From a virus: a stretch of DNA of 26,810 nt. A model generated the notes under the pieces. The model searched no databases. It saw only the letters and a program-made list of their open reading frames with translations, and had not been told where the DNA came from. Positions 1 through 8,234 of the stretch are shown piece by piece; the first letter of the stretch is position 1; every line of letters begins with the position of its first letter. Location: positions 1-26,810 of the IMG/VR virus record IMGVR_UViG_3300010388_000035. One strand, 5' to 3'. The translations under genes and the position numbers were made by a program.

Positions 1-1
1 A

Positions 2-49
2 AGATTTAATGACTTACAGAAAACATTTGAAGAAAGGTTCAGCAAATGA
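2..49 (+). CDS. 3' end of an upstream gene (partial)
   Basis: An open frame enters from the left edge and ends at a TGA whose ATGA overlaps the start codon of the next gene. The visible tail is RFNDLQKTFEERFSK, charged and probably helical. The four-base stop/start overlap is typical of translationally coupled phage genes, which is the main support that this is a real gene end. Product unknown; only 15 residues are visible. Confidence 0.5.
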   Translation, partial: RFNDLQKTFEERFSK

Positions 50-555
50 CCAAAAAACAAACGTTAGTAAACGACAACATGGAAAAGTTGTTTGATTTGC
101 CACCTACAGCAACGTTACAAGATAAGATGAAGAACATCATTCGCTCTACACCAGAAGAACTTAAAGAAGTAGGTGTCAATGTAACGGAAAAACAATCAGA
201 AAAACCAAAGAGAGTCTATACAAAGAAAGCCCCAACAAGAGGTGGCGCACGTAAAGGATCAGGCAGACCTAAAGGTTCAACAAACAAGATTACTCCTGTT
301 GAAATGCTTGATGACTTTAAAGTGCAAAGTGGTATGGATTTCCATCAGTTCATCAACGAACAGATTGTGGCTGCACATCACGCCGGAGACAGAGAACTAG
401 TAAGCAAGTATTTGCTAGGGTTCGCAAAGTATCTAGTGCAAGATGTACAAGAGATTAAACAAGACGTAACAAGTAACGGTCAGACAATGACAATGGGATT
501 TAGTTTTCCAACAACTGAATTGCCTGAGTGGAACGATGAATCAACAAAACATTGA
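46..555 (+). CDS. putative terminase small subunit
   Basis: This 169-residue protein lies directly upstream of the large terminase and overlaps it by 20 bases. Residues about 60-85 form a basic stretch with an AT-hook-like core (GSGRPKGSTNK), a feature common in phage DNA-binding and small terminase proteins. The rest is predicted helical and acidic. Small terminases recognise the packaging site on viral DNA and hand it to the large subunit. The start at 46 follows AGAAAGG with good spacing. Position and the basic motif support the call; the primary sequence is not diagnostic, so another DNA-binding protein of the packaging operon is possible. Confidence 0.62.
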   Translation: MTKKQTLVNDNMEKLFDLPPTATLQDKMKNIIRSTPEELKEVGVNVTEKQSEKPKRVYTKKAPTRGGARKGSGRPKGSTNKITPVEMLDDFKVQSGMDFHQFINEQIVAAHHAGDRELVSKYLLGFAKYLVQDVQEIKQDVTSNGQTMTMGFSFPTTELPEWNDESTKH

Positions 556-1978
556 AATACCTCTGTTTGGCGAGCAAAAAACGATTCTAGCAGATTGGCT
601 CACTACTGACAAGCACAACATAGACATTGTGCCCGTAGGTAGTGGGAAGACATTCTTGGCAGCGATTGCGCTTCCAATATTCGCTAGTGACCCTCGCTTT
701 CACAAGGGCAAAGATATCATTTATTCAGCACCAACTGGAGCAATGATAAAGTCTTTGATATGGGAGCCTCTGAAGCAAAGTTGTATTAAACACTTTAATC
801 TTGTAGACGGTAAAGACATCAACAACAGTGAGTTAACAATAAAGTTTCCTGGTGGTGTCTTTATCCGTTGCAAGAGCGCAGAGCAAAGAGAGAACTTACG
901 TGGTTTAAACGTAGGAGTTTGGATTGCTGACGAAGCAGCATTGTACACACAAGATACATTGCAAGAAATCACAAACCGTCTTAGACCTAAAGTTGGTCAG
1001 CCCGATACTGCAGGTAGATTGATTGTTATTAGCACACCCAATGGTAACGGCCCATTGTATGATTTGTTTCAATCAGCCATGGCCATGCCTAGCAAATACA
1101 TTGTTAGACACTACAACTATATGCAAATGCGTAGTGGTAACAGAAACTTTATTGAAGAACAGAAACGTATTCTTAGCCCATTAAAGTTTGCACAAGATTA
1201 TATGTGCTCATGGGACCAAGTAGAGAATCAGTTCTTCTACACATGGAACAAACACAAGTACACAGTAGATATGATACCGGATCGTATGGGTGATTTGTAT
1301 TCGTTTCACGACTTTAACAAACGAAGGATGACTGCAATTGTCGCACAAGTTATTAACCCAGGAAAGAAAGACGGAACAATTGAGATCCTTAAATCCTACG
1401 CTATCAACGATTGTTCAACCGAAGGGATCGCTCAAGCAATACGCAATGACTTTCCGCGTAGAAGAATCAATAGTATTATTGACATGTCAGGAACTCAAGT
1501 CAACAGAGATACAACAAGCCCCTTCGGAATTACAGATAGGGTCATTCTTGAGAAGTATGGGTTCACCATCGTCAACAACAGAAACAGTAATCCGCTTATC
1601 GCTGATACCGATAATACTAGTAACAGTTTCATTAATAGAGGTGGCCTCTTGGTTGCTAAAGATGACAAAATCTTGCTTGATGCTCTTGGCACTTACCATT
1701 TTGAAGATGGCTCAAGGAAGAAACTAGTAAAGTATACTGAGCAAGCATACGCACACATTGACGGTTTAGGTGACTGTGTACGTTATGGCATACATCACTT
1801 GTTCCCGATACATCACGAAGGCACAGACATGCCTGAATATGTTACAAGCGATGGTAGATTTACTAAACGTGCAGGTAGCGAACACTTACCGCACTCACCG
1901 TTATATCCCGGTGGCCCATCATGGGAACAGATATTAAATGAAGACCAACAAGGAAATGAAGATTATGTCTCGTGGTAG
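536..1978 (+). CDS. terL: terminase large subunit (packaging ATPase and nuclease)
   Basis: This is the motor that pumps DNA into proheads and cuts the concatemer. The 480 residues match the usual TerL length. The N-terminal ATPase has a Walker A-like VPVGSGKT (32-39), a Walker B WIADE (129-133, with catalytic E133) and a coupling motif ISTPNG (165-170). The C-terminal RNase H-like nuclease has three spaced acids: D259 in HDFN, D316 in IIDMSG, and D409/D413 in DGLGD. The gene overlaps its neighbours at both ends, so the packaging genes are probably translated together. The shadow frames inside it have no support. Confidence 0.95.
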   Translation: MNQQNIEIPLFGEQKTILADWLTTDKHNIDIVPVGSGKTFLAAIALPIFASDPRFHKGKDIIYSAPTGAMIKSLIWEPLKQSCIKHFNLVDGKDINNSELTIKFPGGVFIRCKSAEQRENLRGLNVGVWIADEAALYTQDTLQEITNRLRPKVGQPDTAGRLIVISTPNGNGPLYDLFQSAMAMPSKYIVRHYNYMQMRSGNRNFIEEQKRILSPLKFAQDYMCSWDQVENQFFYTWNKHKYTVDMIPDRMGDLYSFHDFNKRRMTAIVAQVINPGKKDGTIEILKSYAINDCSTEGIAQAIRNDFPRRRINSIIDMSGTQVNRDTTSPFGITDRVILEKYGFTIVNNRNSNPLIADTDNTSNSFINRGGLLVAKDDKILLDALGTYHFEDGSRKKLVKYTEQAYAHIDGLGDCVRYGIHHLFPIHHEGTDMPEYVTSDGRFTKRAGSEHLPHSPLYPGGPSWEQILNEDQQGNEDYVSW

Positions 1979-2396
1979 ACCAAAAATAACAAGAACCAAA
2001 GAAGAACTCAGAGTTTTCTTTGATAAACACGTTGAAGAAGCAACTGATGGTACAGGATGCTATCTATGGACAGCAGCCAAGAATAATATTGGATATGGAT
2101 TCTTTAGATATCTTAATGGAATGGCAACAGCGCATAGAGCAATCATGGATATGGAAGGCCATGACATTAAAAATAAGGTTGTATATCATACATGCGACAA
2201 CTATCATTGCGTTAACCCTGCACACTTGAGAATCGGTACCATGACTGACAAAGCGCAAATAATGAAGGCTAAAGGCAGAGCCGGAACTGTATGCACTGAT
2301 CCTAGCAAATATGAAACATGCCCTCATTGTGGTACAACGACTAACAAACTAGTGTTAGGTCACGTTCACTATCATAAATGTAAGCAGAAACCATGA
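1965..2396 (+). CDS. HNH endonuclease with C-terminal zinc finger
   Basis: The protein has the free-standing HNH pattern: C32/W35 (GCYLW), GYG, AHR (H57), then H75-x-CDN and CVNPAHL (H75, C77, D78, N79, C82, N84, H87). A second metal-binding knot follows at the C-terminus (C119-x2-C122, then H135/H137 and C139). An AT-hook-like GRPK sits at the N-terminus. The start at 1965 is preferred because AAGGAA lies nine bases upstream; in-frame ATGs at 1938 and 1956 lack a better ribosome site. It overlaps the end of terL by 14 bases. HNH proteins beside terminases can assist packaging (HK97 type), but this pattern also fits a homing nuclease. The sequence does not separate the two roles. Confidence 0.9.
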   Translation: MSRGRPKITRTKEELRVFFDKHVEEATDGTGCYLWTAAKNNIGYGFFRYLNGMATAHRAIMDMEGHDIKNKVVYHTCDNYHCVNPAHLRIGTMTDKAQIMKAKGRAGTVCTDPSKYETCPHCGTTTNKLVLGHVHYHKCKQKP

Positions 2397-2407
2397 TGCG
2401 TACAAAG

Positions 2408-2415
2408 TATAAATA
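2408..2415 (+). promoter_or_regulatory. T4-type late promoter box TATAAATA
   Basis: A perfect match to the T4 late promoter octamer, followed by C as in many T4 late promoters. It lies 12 bases after the HNH stop and 65 bases before the portal start. Transcription would begin near 2421 and include the hairpin at 2432-2460. Promoter function is inferred from the sequence match and placement. Confidence 0.6.
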
Positions 2416-2431
2416 CACTATCATAGCCGAT

Positions 2432-2460
2432 ATTCTCACGGCTATTGAAGCCATGAGAAT
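2432..2460 (+). promoter_or_regulatory. leader hairpin upstream of portal gene
   Basis: ATTCTCA pairs with TGAGAAT and GGCT with AGCC around a five-base loop, with one C/A mismatch. There is no T-run, so a terminator is unlikely. It sits between the late box at 2408 and the ribosome site AAAGGAAA at about 2466, so it would form the 5' leader of the portal mRNA and could affect stability or translation. Confidence 0.45.
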
Positions 2461-2479
2461 TAACAAAGGAAACAGTTGA

Positions 2480-4102
2480 ATGAAGAATTCACATTTAATG
2501 AAAAAGAATCCTCTGTACACTAACACATACGAAACGATGCTACAGTATCAATATGCGTATCTTGGTGGACAAGTTTTTAAAGTAAACGTTCGCAAAAAGC
2601 GTCCAAGTGAAGACAGTGTTATCTACTTGGATGTTGTAACAAACACAGTAGCGCAACCAATCTGTCGCTATATCGTAGACACAATCAATGATGTATTATT
2701 TGAGCCTGGCGTAAAGCGCAACATTCAGTTCGCAACTCCAACAGGCGCAAAAGTTTCTACAGACAATATGGAATGGCAAGAACTATTCCAATTAGATGCA
2801 GACTTACAGAATCGCTCATTGACTGGATTCATGGAAAACGTCGGTGACTTAACAAGTATCTTTGGTCATTGCTGGGTAGCAGTTGACATGCCAATGAAAG
2901 AACAAGGTAATCTTGGTCGCCCATATACAGTAGCAATGAGTCCTATCAACGTATGGGATTGGGAGTATGAGAATTACGGTGGAAGACCTATTCTCAAGTA
3001 TGTTAAGATTATGGAACATGAAACTGACCAATGCTATTATTTCAAGTGCTATCATTTAGGTGATGCAACTACACCAAGTTACTGGCGTAGTTATGAAGTA
3101 GAGAAGGGTGCTCCAATTGAAAAAGAAACAGAGTTAACAGGCGAAGGATTCTATCCACCTGGTATGGGCATTCCAGTCTTTATCGCATACGGTCGCAGAG
3201 ATCCGCGCACTATTGAATTAGGTATCAGTGATATTGATACAGCAAGTGATGCAATGCGTGAACATTACAAACTAGAATGTGAAGCATACCAATCTATTCA
3301 GTTTGCAAAGACATTGATTCGTGCAGATAACGGCGTTAAAGTACCAGCATTAGCCGGTGCTATTGTTCGTGCTACGCAAGGTCAGATTGAATCTATCACT
3401 GTTGATACAGGTGACGTAGATAAGATTATCAGTAAGCAACAAGATATCCTAGAACAAATTGAAGCATTGACTGGCTTAGGTGGATTGCGTAATAGCAAGA
3501 ACCAAATCGCTAGTGGCGTTGCTATCATTGAAGAACGCAAGCAATTACATAGAATGGCTAAAGCAAAAGCACGTGAGATGGAAGTAACAGAAGAACAAAT
3601 ATGGACTTATGCTGCTCGTTTCATGGACATGCGTTGGGCCGGTGAAGTAGTTTATGGTACTGACTATGAACAACACGATACAAACTATCGTATGGCTTTA
3701 ATGAAGGAAGCGAAGGCTCTTGCTCCAGATAATGAAATCATTAATGGATTGATTATCAACGAAATGGTTGCAATGCTTGCTCCACCAACAGAAACACAAG
3801 AGTACTTACAAGCAGTTAAGCCAACATTAGGCCCATCAATGCAGGCTGTTGTTACTGAAGAATCTAGTGAAGTTTATTCACGTGACTTGGGTACACAGAT
3901 TCCTGTTGACACAGACTATAAGTTTGTTGATGGCGAGTGGGTTAAAGGAACTAGTGAAGATGAAGGCGATGATGGAGATGGCGTAGATGAATCCAATGAC
4001 TACGTTGGTGGTGGGTCTACTACTATACAGTATATGGGTGCAAGTTATACACCACAACAAGCCGTTGCAATTCAACTATCCGGCATTAACACAGGACGAT
4101 AA
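2480..4102 (+). CDS. portal protein
   Basis: This 540-residue protein sits between terminase and scaffold/capsid, the usual portal position, and has the usual portal size. It begins with an aromatic-rich N-terminal segment and has a long helical middle (about 250-400) with the stem-like stretch QQDILEQIEALTGLGGLR. The C-terminus is acidic and low in complexity (about 490-515). Portals form the dodecameric vertex through which DNA enters and to which the terminase and the tail attach. The start at 2480 follows AAAGGAAA with seven bases between. An in-frame ATG at 2498 is a less favoured alternative. The gene ends two bases before the Dps-like gene. Confidence 0.88.
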   Translation: MKNSHLMKKNPLYTNTYETMLQYQYAYLGGQVFKVNVRKKRPSEDSVIYLDVVTNTVAQPICRYIVDTINDVLFEPGVKRNIQFATPTGAKVSTDNMEWQELFQLDADLQNRSLTGFMENVGDLTSIFGHCWVAVDMPMKEQGNLGRPYTVAMSPINVWDWEYENYGGRPILKYVKIMEHETDQCYYFKCYHLGDATTPSYWRSYEVEKGAPIEKETELTGEGFYPPGMGIPVFIAYGRRDPRTIELGISDIDTASDAMREHYKLECEAYQSIQFAKTLIRADNGVKVPALAGAIVRATQGQIESITVDTGDVDKIISKQQDILEQIEALTGLGGLRNSKNQIASGVAIIEERKQLHRMAKAKAREMEVTEEQIWTYAARFMDMRWAGEVVYGTDYEQHDTNYRMALMKEAKALAPDNEIINGLIINEMVAMLAPPTETQEYLQAVKPTLGPSMQAVVTEESSEVYSRDLGTQIPVDTDYKFVDGEWVKGTSEDEGDDGDGVDESNDYVGGGSTTIQYMGASYTPQQAVAIQLSGINTGR

Positions 4103-4104
4103 TC

Positions 4105-4533
4105 ATGTTAGCAGATAACCTAAAAGAAATATTGGCAACTACTTACAGTTACAAGATTAAAGCACAAGGATTCCATTGGAACGTTGAGGGATCTAACTTC
4201 CCTCAATATCACGAATTCTTTGGTGAGATTTATGAAGATGCTGATTCGGCGATTGACCCATTAGCAGAATACATTCGCACATTAGATGTATATGCTCCTG
4301 CTTCATTGAAACGTTTCAGCGAACTAAGTAAAATTGAAGACCAATTAAAGATTCCTAAAGCAGAGTTAATGCTTAGTGAATTACTGAAAGATACAGAAAC
4401 ACTAATCGCATTGTTAAAAGATGCGTTTGATGTAGCAACTACAGACCGTGAGCAGGGTATCGCTAATTTCTTAGCAGACCGTTTAAGTGCTCATGGTAAG
4501 TATAAGTGGCAACTTTCTGCCACATTAAAGTAA
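4105..4533 (+). CDS. Dps/ferritin-like protein
   Basis: The 142-residue protein matches the Dps family: FHWNVEG near the N-terminus, a helical bundle, and a closing AHGKYKWQL like the family's C-terminal AHxKxxWML. All four ferroxidase ligands keep canonical spacing: H24, H36 (12 on), D51 (15 on) and E55 (4 on). Dps proteins assemble into 12-mers that oxidise and store iron using peroxide and often bind DNA. The lysine-rich N-terminal DNA-binding tail of some Dps proteins is absent. The gene starts two bases after the portal stop and precedes the scaffold, so it is expressed with head genes. A role in the virion, in iron handling or in DNA protection during late infection is inference. Confidence 0.88.
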   Translation: MLADNLKEILATTYSYKIKAQGFHWNVEGSNFPQYHEFFGEIYEDADSAIDPLAEYIRTLDVYAPASLKRFSELSKIEDQLKIPKAELMLSELLKDTETLIALLKDAFDVATTDREQGIANFLADRLSAHGKYKWQLSATLK

Positions 4534-4536
4534 AAA

Positions 4537-4544
4537 GATAAATA
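4537..4544 (+). promoter_or_regulatory. T4-type late promoter box GATAAATA
   Basis: GATAAATA followed by C, four bases after the Dps-like stop and 51 bases before the scaffold start. It has seven of eight bases of the T4 consensus. It would give scaffold and capsid their own transcript. A weak leader stem (TGACT/AGTCA, 4560-4576) follows. Confidence 0.5.
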
Positions 4545-4594
4545 CTTATTACAACTCGGTGACTCCGTTATAGTCAGGAAGAAATTAACCAATC

Positions 4595-5386
4595 ATGTCA
4601 GATTTTAAAGATGAATTCGTTGGCAACGATAACGCCACTGATAACCAATCAGTAGACAACACAAGTCTAGAAAATGGTACAGATGCACCTAAAGTAAACC
4701 CAGGGTCTATTCGCAAGAGTCAGACCAATAGTATACTTAACGCATTGTCTAACGCAGCGGGCGTACAGTTTGAATCTGTTGAAGCCGCAGCAGCATGGGC
4801 AGCACGTGTTGGAGCATCACAAACTAACGGTGGCAACGTACAGCCAGTGGAGAAACCAACTCAGCAAAGTAAATCTCGTGGTAAAGACTCAGACTTACAT
4901 GAACAGTTCAGTAAACTTCAATTAGACCTGCAGGTAAAAGAGCAACGTCTACGTGAGAAGGAACTTGATTCTGATATTCAACGTAACATGGGCGACCGCT
5001 TTGACTCAGACTTGTTAGACTACGCTTTGAGTAAAATCAAATCAAACATTCAATGGAATGATGATGGTACATACTCAATCGTTAACAGTAAGGGCCAAGA
5101 GAGATACGGACAAGATGGCAATCCATTATCACTACAAGGTTTAGTTCAAGAAGTTGCTAAAGGTAACCCAAAGTTATTGAAGCAATCAGGACAAAACAGT
5201 GGTTCAGGGTTACGACCAGGACAAGGTGGATTCGCAGGTGAATCATCGGAAGCAATTCCAGATTACACACGTGATCCAGCAGCGTTTAATGCATGGGCTC
5301 AAAGAAATGGCTTAGGCAAAAACATCGGCTTGAAGGGCATGAGTGTCTCAGCAAGTGTGAGTTCTGGCAGTAAGAAAATATTTTAA
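4595..5386 (+). CDS. capsid scaffolding protein
   Basis: A 263-residue, acidic, low-complexity protein placed immediately before the major capsid gene. The N-terminal third is rich in N, D, S and T. A charged helix or coiled coil spans about 98-135 (HEQFSKLQLDLQVKEQRLRE). The tail is rich in G and S with a short conserved-looking segment, IPDYTRDPAAFNAWAQRNGL. This architecture fits internal scaffolds that guide shell assembly and are removed before packaging. No serine protease domain is visible here or in neighbouring genes, so a non-protease scaffold is likely. AGGAAG lies upstream of the start with somewhat long spacing. Confidence 0.75.
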   Translation: MSDFKDEFVGNDNATDNQSVDNTSLENGTDAPKVNPGSIRKSQTNSILNALSNAAGVQFESVEAAAAWAARVGASQTNGGNVQPVEKPTQQSKSRGKDSDLHEQFSKLQLDLQVKEQRLREKELDSDIQRNMGDRFDSDLLDYALSKIKSNIQWNDDGTYSIVNSKGQERYGQDGNPLSLQGLVQEVAKGNPKLLKQSGQNSGSGLRPGQGGFAGESSEAIPDYTRDPAAFNAWAQRNGLGKNIGLKGMSVSASVSSGSKKIF

Positions 5387-5416
5387 GCCAACAATCATAA
5401 TTTAAGGAGATTTCAA

Positions 5417-6439
5417 ATGGCATACGTCTTAGGCGGTTCAAACAACGAAGCAGATGGCTTCACAACAGCAATTGCGAATTTCGCATTACGTGCAATGCAC
5501 GAATCAAACGGTCTAGTCAACATGACTAACGTTGTTACCCCTACACAAGGTAACGAATACTTGGTACCAACATTCCAAGCAATTACATATCAAGACTACA
5601 ATCCAGCCGGATCTGGTGGTTCTGCAGGTTACGGTAACGCTAACATTCAAAACCCTGCATTGGGTCAAAACAGCATCACTGCTACTCCAGCAGTTGCTAC
5701 CACAGCGTTTGACGTATTCTACGGATGGACAACTTCATTCCAATTGGCTGCAACTTTAGGTTCAGAATTGGGTGAGTCATTCGCTGAAAAAGTTGACCAA
5801 CGTGTTACAAAAGCATTCTTGAGTTTCAAGGCTACTGCTGGTAACACAATGGAAGCACAATCTGCTGACGGTTTCTACCGCGTTGCAGCATTGGGCGCTA
5901 TGGAATTGATTCCAGAAGGCGTTACTCCAACAACTCCAACTGCTGGATTCACTACTGATTCAGTTGTTACAATGGTTCGTAACATCAAGCAAAACTTTAA
6001 AGTCGCTCGTATGCCTGGTTCTCCAGTCATCATCATTGACTCTAACGGTGACGACGGCGTAGTTGGTTCTACATTGAACCGTCTATTGTCAGAATTGACC
6101 GGTGGCGCTGTTTCTCAAACAGGTGGTTCTAACTTGTCAGCATTGGGTAACGAATTGTTATCTACTGGTAAGATTGAAAACATCTACGGTTGCCAAGTTA
6201 TGGCAACTACATTCTTGCCAACTGCTACTCGTACAGTTGCAGGTACTTCTGGTGTTTCAGTATTGGTTGGTGCATACTTCGGTGACAGTGCTTTGTTCAC
6301 AGTTATCAAAGAAGGTCTACAAATCAAGACTGGTGAGGCTCCACAAGGTCTACAACAATGGCTAACTGGCTTAGGCTACTTCGGTGCTGGCGTTGGTGAT
6401 GGTCGTCGTGGTGGCGCAATCAACATTGTTCAGGCTTAA
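5417..6439 (+). CDS. major capsid protein
   Basis: A 340-residue protein in the capsid position, downstream of portal and scaffold, with the strongest ribosome site of the head module (AAGGAGAT about seven bases before ATG). Composition is typical of an HK97-fold capsid protein: rich in A, G, T and V and low in C and K. An N-terminal helical region is followed by a long beta-rich body (TEGVTP-like turns and VIIIDSNGDDG). It would form the icosahedral shell. Strong translation and the hairpin just after its stop agree with a very abundant product. The assignment rests on context and size rather than a signature motif. Confidence 0.85.
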   Translation: MAYVLGGSNNEADGFTTAIANFALRAMHESNGLVNMTNVVTPTQGNEYLVPTFQAITYQDYNPAGSGGSAGYGNANIQNPALGQNSITATPAVATTAFDVFYGWTTSFQLAATLGSELGESFAEKVDQRVTKAFLSFKATAGNTMEAQSADGFYRVAALGAMELIPEGVTPTTPTAGFTTDSVVTMVRNIKQNFKVARMPGSPVIIIDSNGDDGVVGSTLNRLLSELTGGAVSQTGGSNLSALGNELLSTGKIENIYGCQVMATTFLPTATRTVAGTSGVSVLVGAYFGDSALFTVIKEGLQIKTGEAPQGLQQWLTGLGYFGAGVGDGRRGGAINIVQA

Positions 6440-6449
6440 TATTGAGTCC

Positions 6450-6471
6450 GAGAGAGTGGTAACACTCTCTC
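6450..6471 (+). promoter_or_regulatory. perfect 9-bp hairpin after the capsid gene
   Basis: GAGAGAGTG pairs perfectly with CACTCTCTC around a GTAA (GNRA-type) tetraloop, 11 bases after the capsid stop. There is no following T-run, so it is more likely an mRNA-stabilising or processing element than a strong terminator. It could raise capsid mRNA relative to the connector gene that follows. Confidence 0.6.
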
Positions 6472-6492
6472 TAATGTCTAGGAAAATATAAC

Positions 6493-7020
6493 ATGAGTGT
6501 ACCATATCAAAGAATCTCTGATGCGACAATTGCTGATATCATTTTTTATGATCCAGCAGCAGAACGCCGCGCAACATCATTAAATGTTGAATGGGACCCC
6601 TACTTCAAAGTCAGTTCACAAGAGTGGCTTTATAAGATGGAGTTCGGTTGGTGGCAGAAGTATTGTGATACTGTGTTTGGTGCAAACTATTATACCAACA
6701 ATAGTGCTGGTGCGTTAATCAGTGCTTTTAATCCAGACCAACTAATCAAGTCAGACCAAACTCTGATTCGTTTAGATACATTTGGCGCTATTCTTGTTTT
6801 CTACGAAAGTCTTGTTACTGACGTATCAAACATGAATGAAGTTGACTTGCAAAACTACGAGTTCGCAAAGACACGTTGCCAAAATGAATGGACAAAAGCA
6901 ATTGAATTAATGAACTGGTACGATTTGTACATGAACGCTCCAGATGGTCCTACTACTAAGTTGGAAGAAAACTGGACTGCTGACGTTGATTATTTTAACA
7001 ACGACAGGAGATATTTCTAA
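6493..7020 (+). CDS. head-tail connector / head completion protein
   Basis: A 175-residue protein between capsid and tail terminator, the position of the adaptor or head completion protein that extends the portal after packaging. It is rich in aromatic residues (WLYKMEFGWWQKY, ELMNWYDLY) and acidic, with a predicted mixed fold. No signature motif is recognised, so the assignment is mainly positional. Its TAA overlaps the next ATG by one base (TAATG), indicating translational coupling. Confidence 0.6.
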   Translation: MSVPYQRISDATIADIIFYDPAAERRATSLNVEWDPYFKVSSQEWLYKMEFGWWQKYCDTVFGANYYTNNSAGALISAFNPDQLIKSDQTLIRLDTFGAILVFYESLVTDVSNMNEVDLQNYEFAKTRCQNEWTKAIELMNWYDLYMNAPDGPTTKLEENWTADVDYFNNDRRYF

Positions 7021-7460
7021 TGGCTGCAACAATCTTAAACGCACCGTTAGTAACAACAAGTGATATCATTGCTGTACTACAGCGTGATATTCCTAAAGCA
7101 TGGGCGATCCCAATCTATGATGATTTCCCAAGCGATAGTGATATTGTTCGTTACGGCATTTATGTTTCAGATGTGCATACAATAGAAAGAAACCCTCATC
7201 AGTTAGGTGTACAATACTGCGGTACAATATATCATGCTTATGACGGCTTTCGTGTAGTGTATGTTTCGTTTCAGGACGACCAACACAACATTGACCTTAA
7301 CGCTATCATCGCTAATCTTGTAGTTGCTGTTAAGAATAACGGAGAACAATTGTTTGATGGTTATTTTGAACGTAACTTTGACCAAGATTTAAATTATGGC
7401 GTCAATGCAGAAAAGCACACTTGGGCATTTAGATTACTAAGACTTGAATTTAACACATAA
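7020..7460 (+). CDS. putative tail terminator protein
   Basis: A 146-residue protein between the connector and the tail tube protein, the position and size of lambda gpU-type terminators that cap the tail tube and join it to the head. It has an N-terminal helix (TTSDIIAVLQRDIPKAW), a beta-rich middle (GTIYHAYDGFRVVYVSF) and a final FRLLRLEF strand, as expected for this alpha/beta fold. It is coupled to the upstream gene by a one-base overlap. Called from context and predicted secondary structure only. Confidence 0.55.
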   Translation: MAATILNAPLVTTSDIIAVLQRDIPKAWAIPIYDDFPSDSDIVRYGIYVSDVHTIERNPHQLGVQYCGTIYHAYDGFRVVYVSFQDDQHNIDLNAIIANLVVAVKNNGEQLFDGYFERNFDQDLNYGVNAEKHTWAFRLLRLEFNT

Positions 7461-7484
7461 GCCACATACAAAGGAGAAATCACA

Positions 7485-7970
7485 ATGGCACGCATTACAA
7501 CAAACACAACTGGTACACAACCAGTATTACTAATCAGTACAGATTCAGCAAACGTTGAAGTCGGATCTCTATCCGTCATCTGTTTGCAAGATGTAACGAT
7601 TACAAACTCAACAGGTGTATATTCATACACTACTTTCTGTAACACAGATACATTGAAGTTGTCTACTCCTGCAGATAACGAAATCAGCACTAACATTGTT
7701 CTTGACAATGAAGTGTTCTTCGGTAACTCAGCAGCAACTGCCGATTCAGCAGCATTCTACGGATTGAGTCAAATTTCTATTGACAAGATTCCAGTATTGT
7801 TCCGTATCTATTACAACGGTGTTGGCGAAGGCGCATACTATCAAGAGGGCGAAGGCTTCTTGACAAGTCTTGCTCCAACAGTTAGCCCTGACGCTCCTGT
7901 TTGGGTCTCACCAATGACATTGGCCATCAACGGTTCAATGGAAAATGGTACTGTTCCAGTAACACCTTAA
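7485..7970 (+). CDS. major tail (tube) protein
   Basis: A 161-residue beta-rich protein with a strong ribosome site (AAAGGAGAA), placed after the terminator-like gene and before the chaperones, as expected for the tube protein. Low charge, many T, S and N residues and a plain beta composition agree. It should stack as hexameric rings around the tape measure. A strong terminator hairpin directly follows, which fits a highly expressed last gene of a transcript. Other beta-rich tail proteins remain possible. Confidence 0.7.
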   Translation: MARITTNTTGTQPVLLISTDSANVEVGSLSVICLQDVTITNSTGVYSYTTFCNTDTLKLSTPADNEISTNIVLDNEVFFGNSAATADSAAFYGLSQISIDKIPVLFRIYYNGVGEGAYYQEGEGFLTSLAPTVSPDAPVWVSPMTLAINGSMENGTVPVTP

Positions 7971-7991
7971 TCTCATCGGGATGGGAAGGTT

Positions 7992-8020
7992 AAATAGGGG
8001 GATTCGTCTCCCTATTTCTT
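7992..8020 (+). terminator. intrinsic terminator with TTCG tetraloop
   Basis: An 11-bp stem (5' arm 7992-8002, 3' arm 8007-8017, one G-T wobble) closes a TTCG loop and is followed by CTTT. Hairpins with UUCG loops are common in T4-like phage terminators. It lies 22 bases after the tail tube stop and separates that unit from the chaperone unit. Confidence 0.8.
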
Positions 8021-8036
8021 TATATAGGATTAACAA

Positions 8037-8234
8037 ATGAACGATAACAAACAAAATCAAGTGTGGATCAAGTCCACAGAAGAACGCTTAGCCGCATTAA
8101 TTGCAGACGAAGCAAAAGGAGCAGCAATGCTCAATGAAGTTGCAAACACAGTTAAGCAACTTAAAGCCAAAAGTAGTTTTAGACTTGCACTCATCAATCA
8201 ATTAATTGAGGATGAAGAAGCAAAGAAAGACTAA
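8037..8234 (+). CDS. small coiled-coil protein, function unknown
   Basis: A 65-residue highly charged protein, almost entirely predicted helix, ending in an acidic-basic tail (IEDEEAKKD). It has no cysteines, signal peptide or membrane segment. It lies between the tail tube terminator and the chaperone pair. AGGATT lies upstream of the start. I do not recognise a family. Its position suggests a small accessory or a structural tail factor, but that is inference. Confidence 0.6.
   Translation: MNDNKQNQVWIKSTEERLAALIADEAKGAAMLNEVANTVKQLKAKSSFRLALINQLIEDEEAKKD

Noticed and set aside
1338-1727. A 129-codon + strand frame nested in terL.
   Set aside because: It overlaps the conserved nuclease domain in another frame and has no ribosome site or recognisable features.
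1938-1964. Longer HNH protein starting at 1938.
   Set aside because: The extra nine codons lack a good ribosome site, while AAGGAA lies nine bases before the ATG at 1965. The longer form is not excluded.
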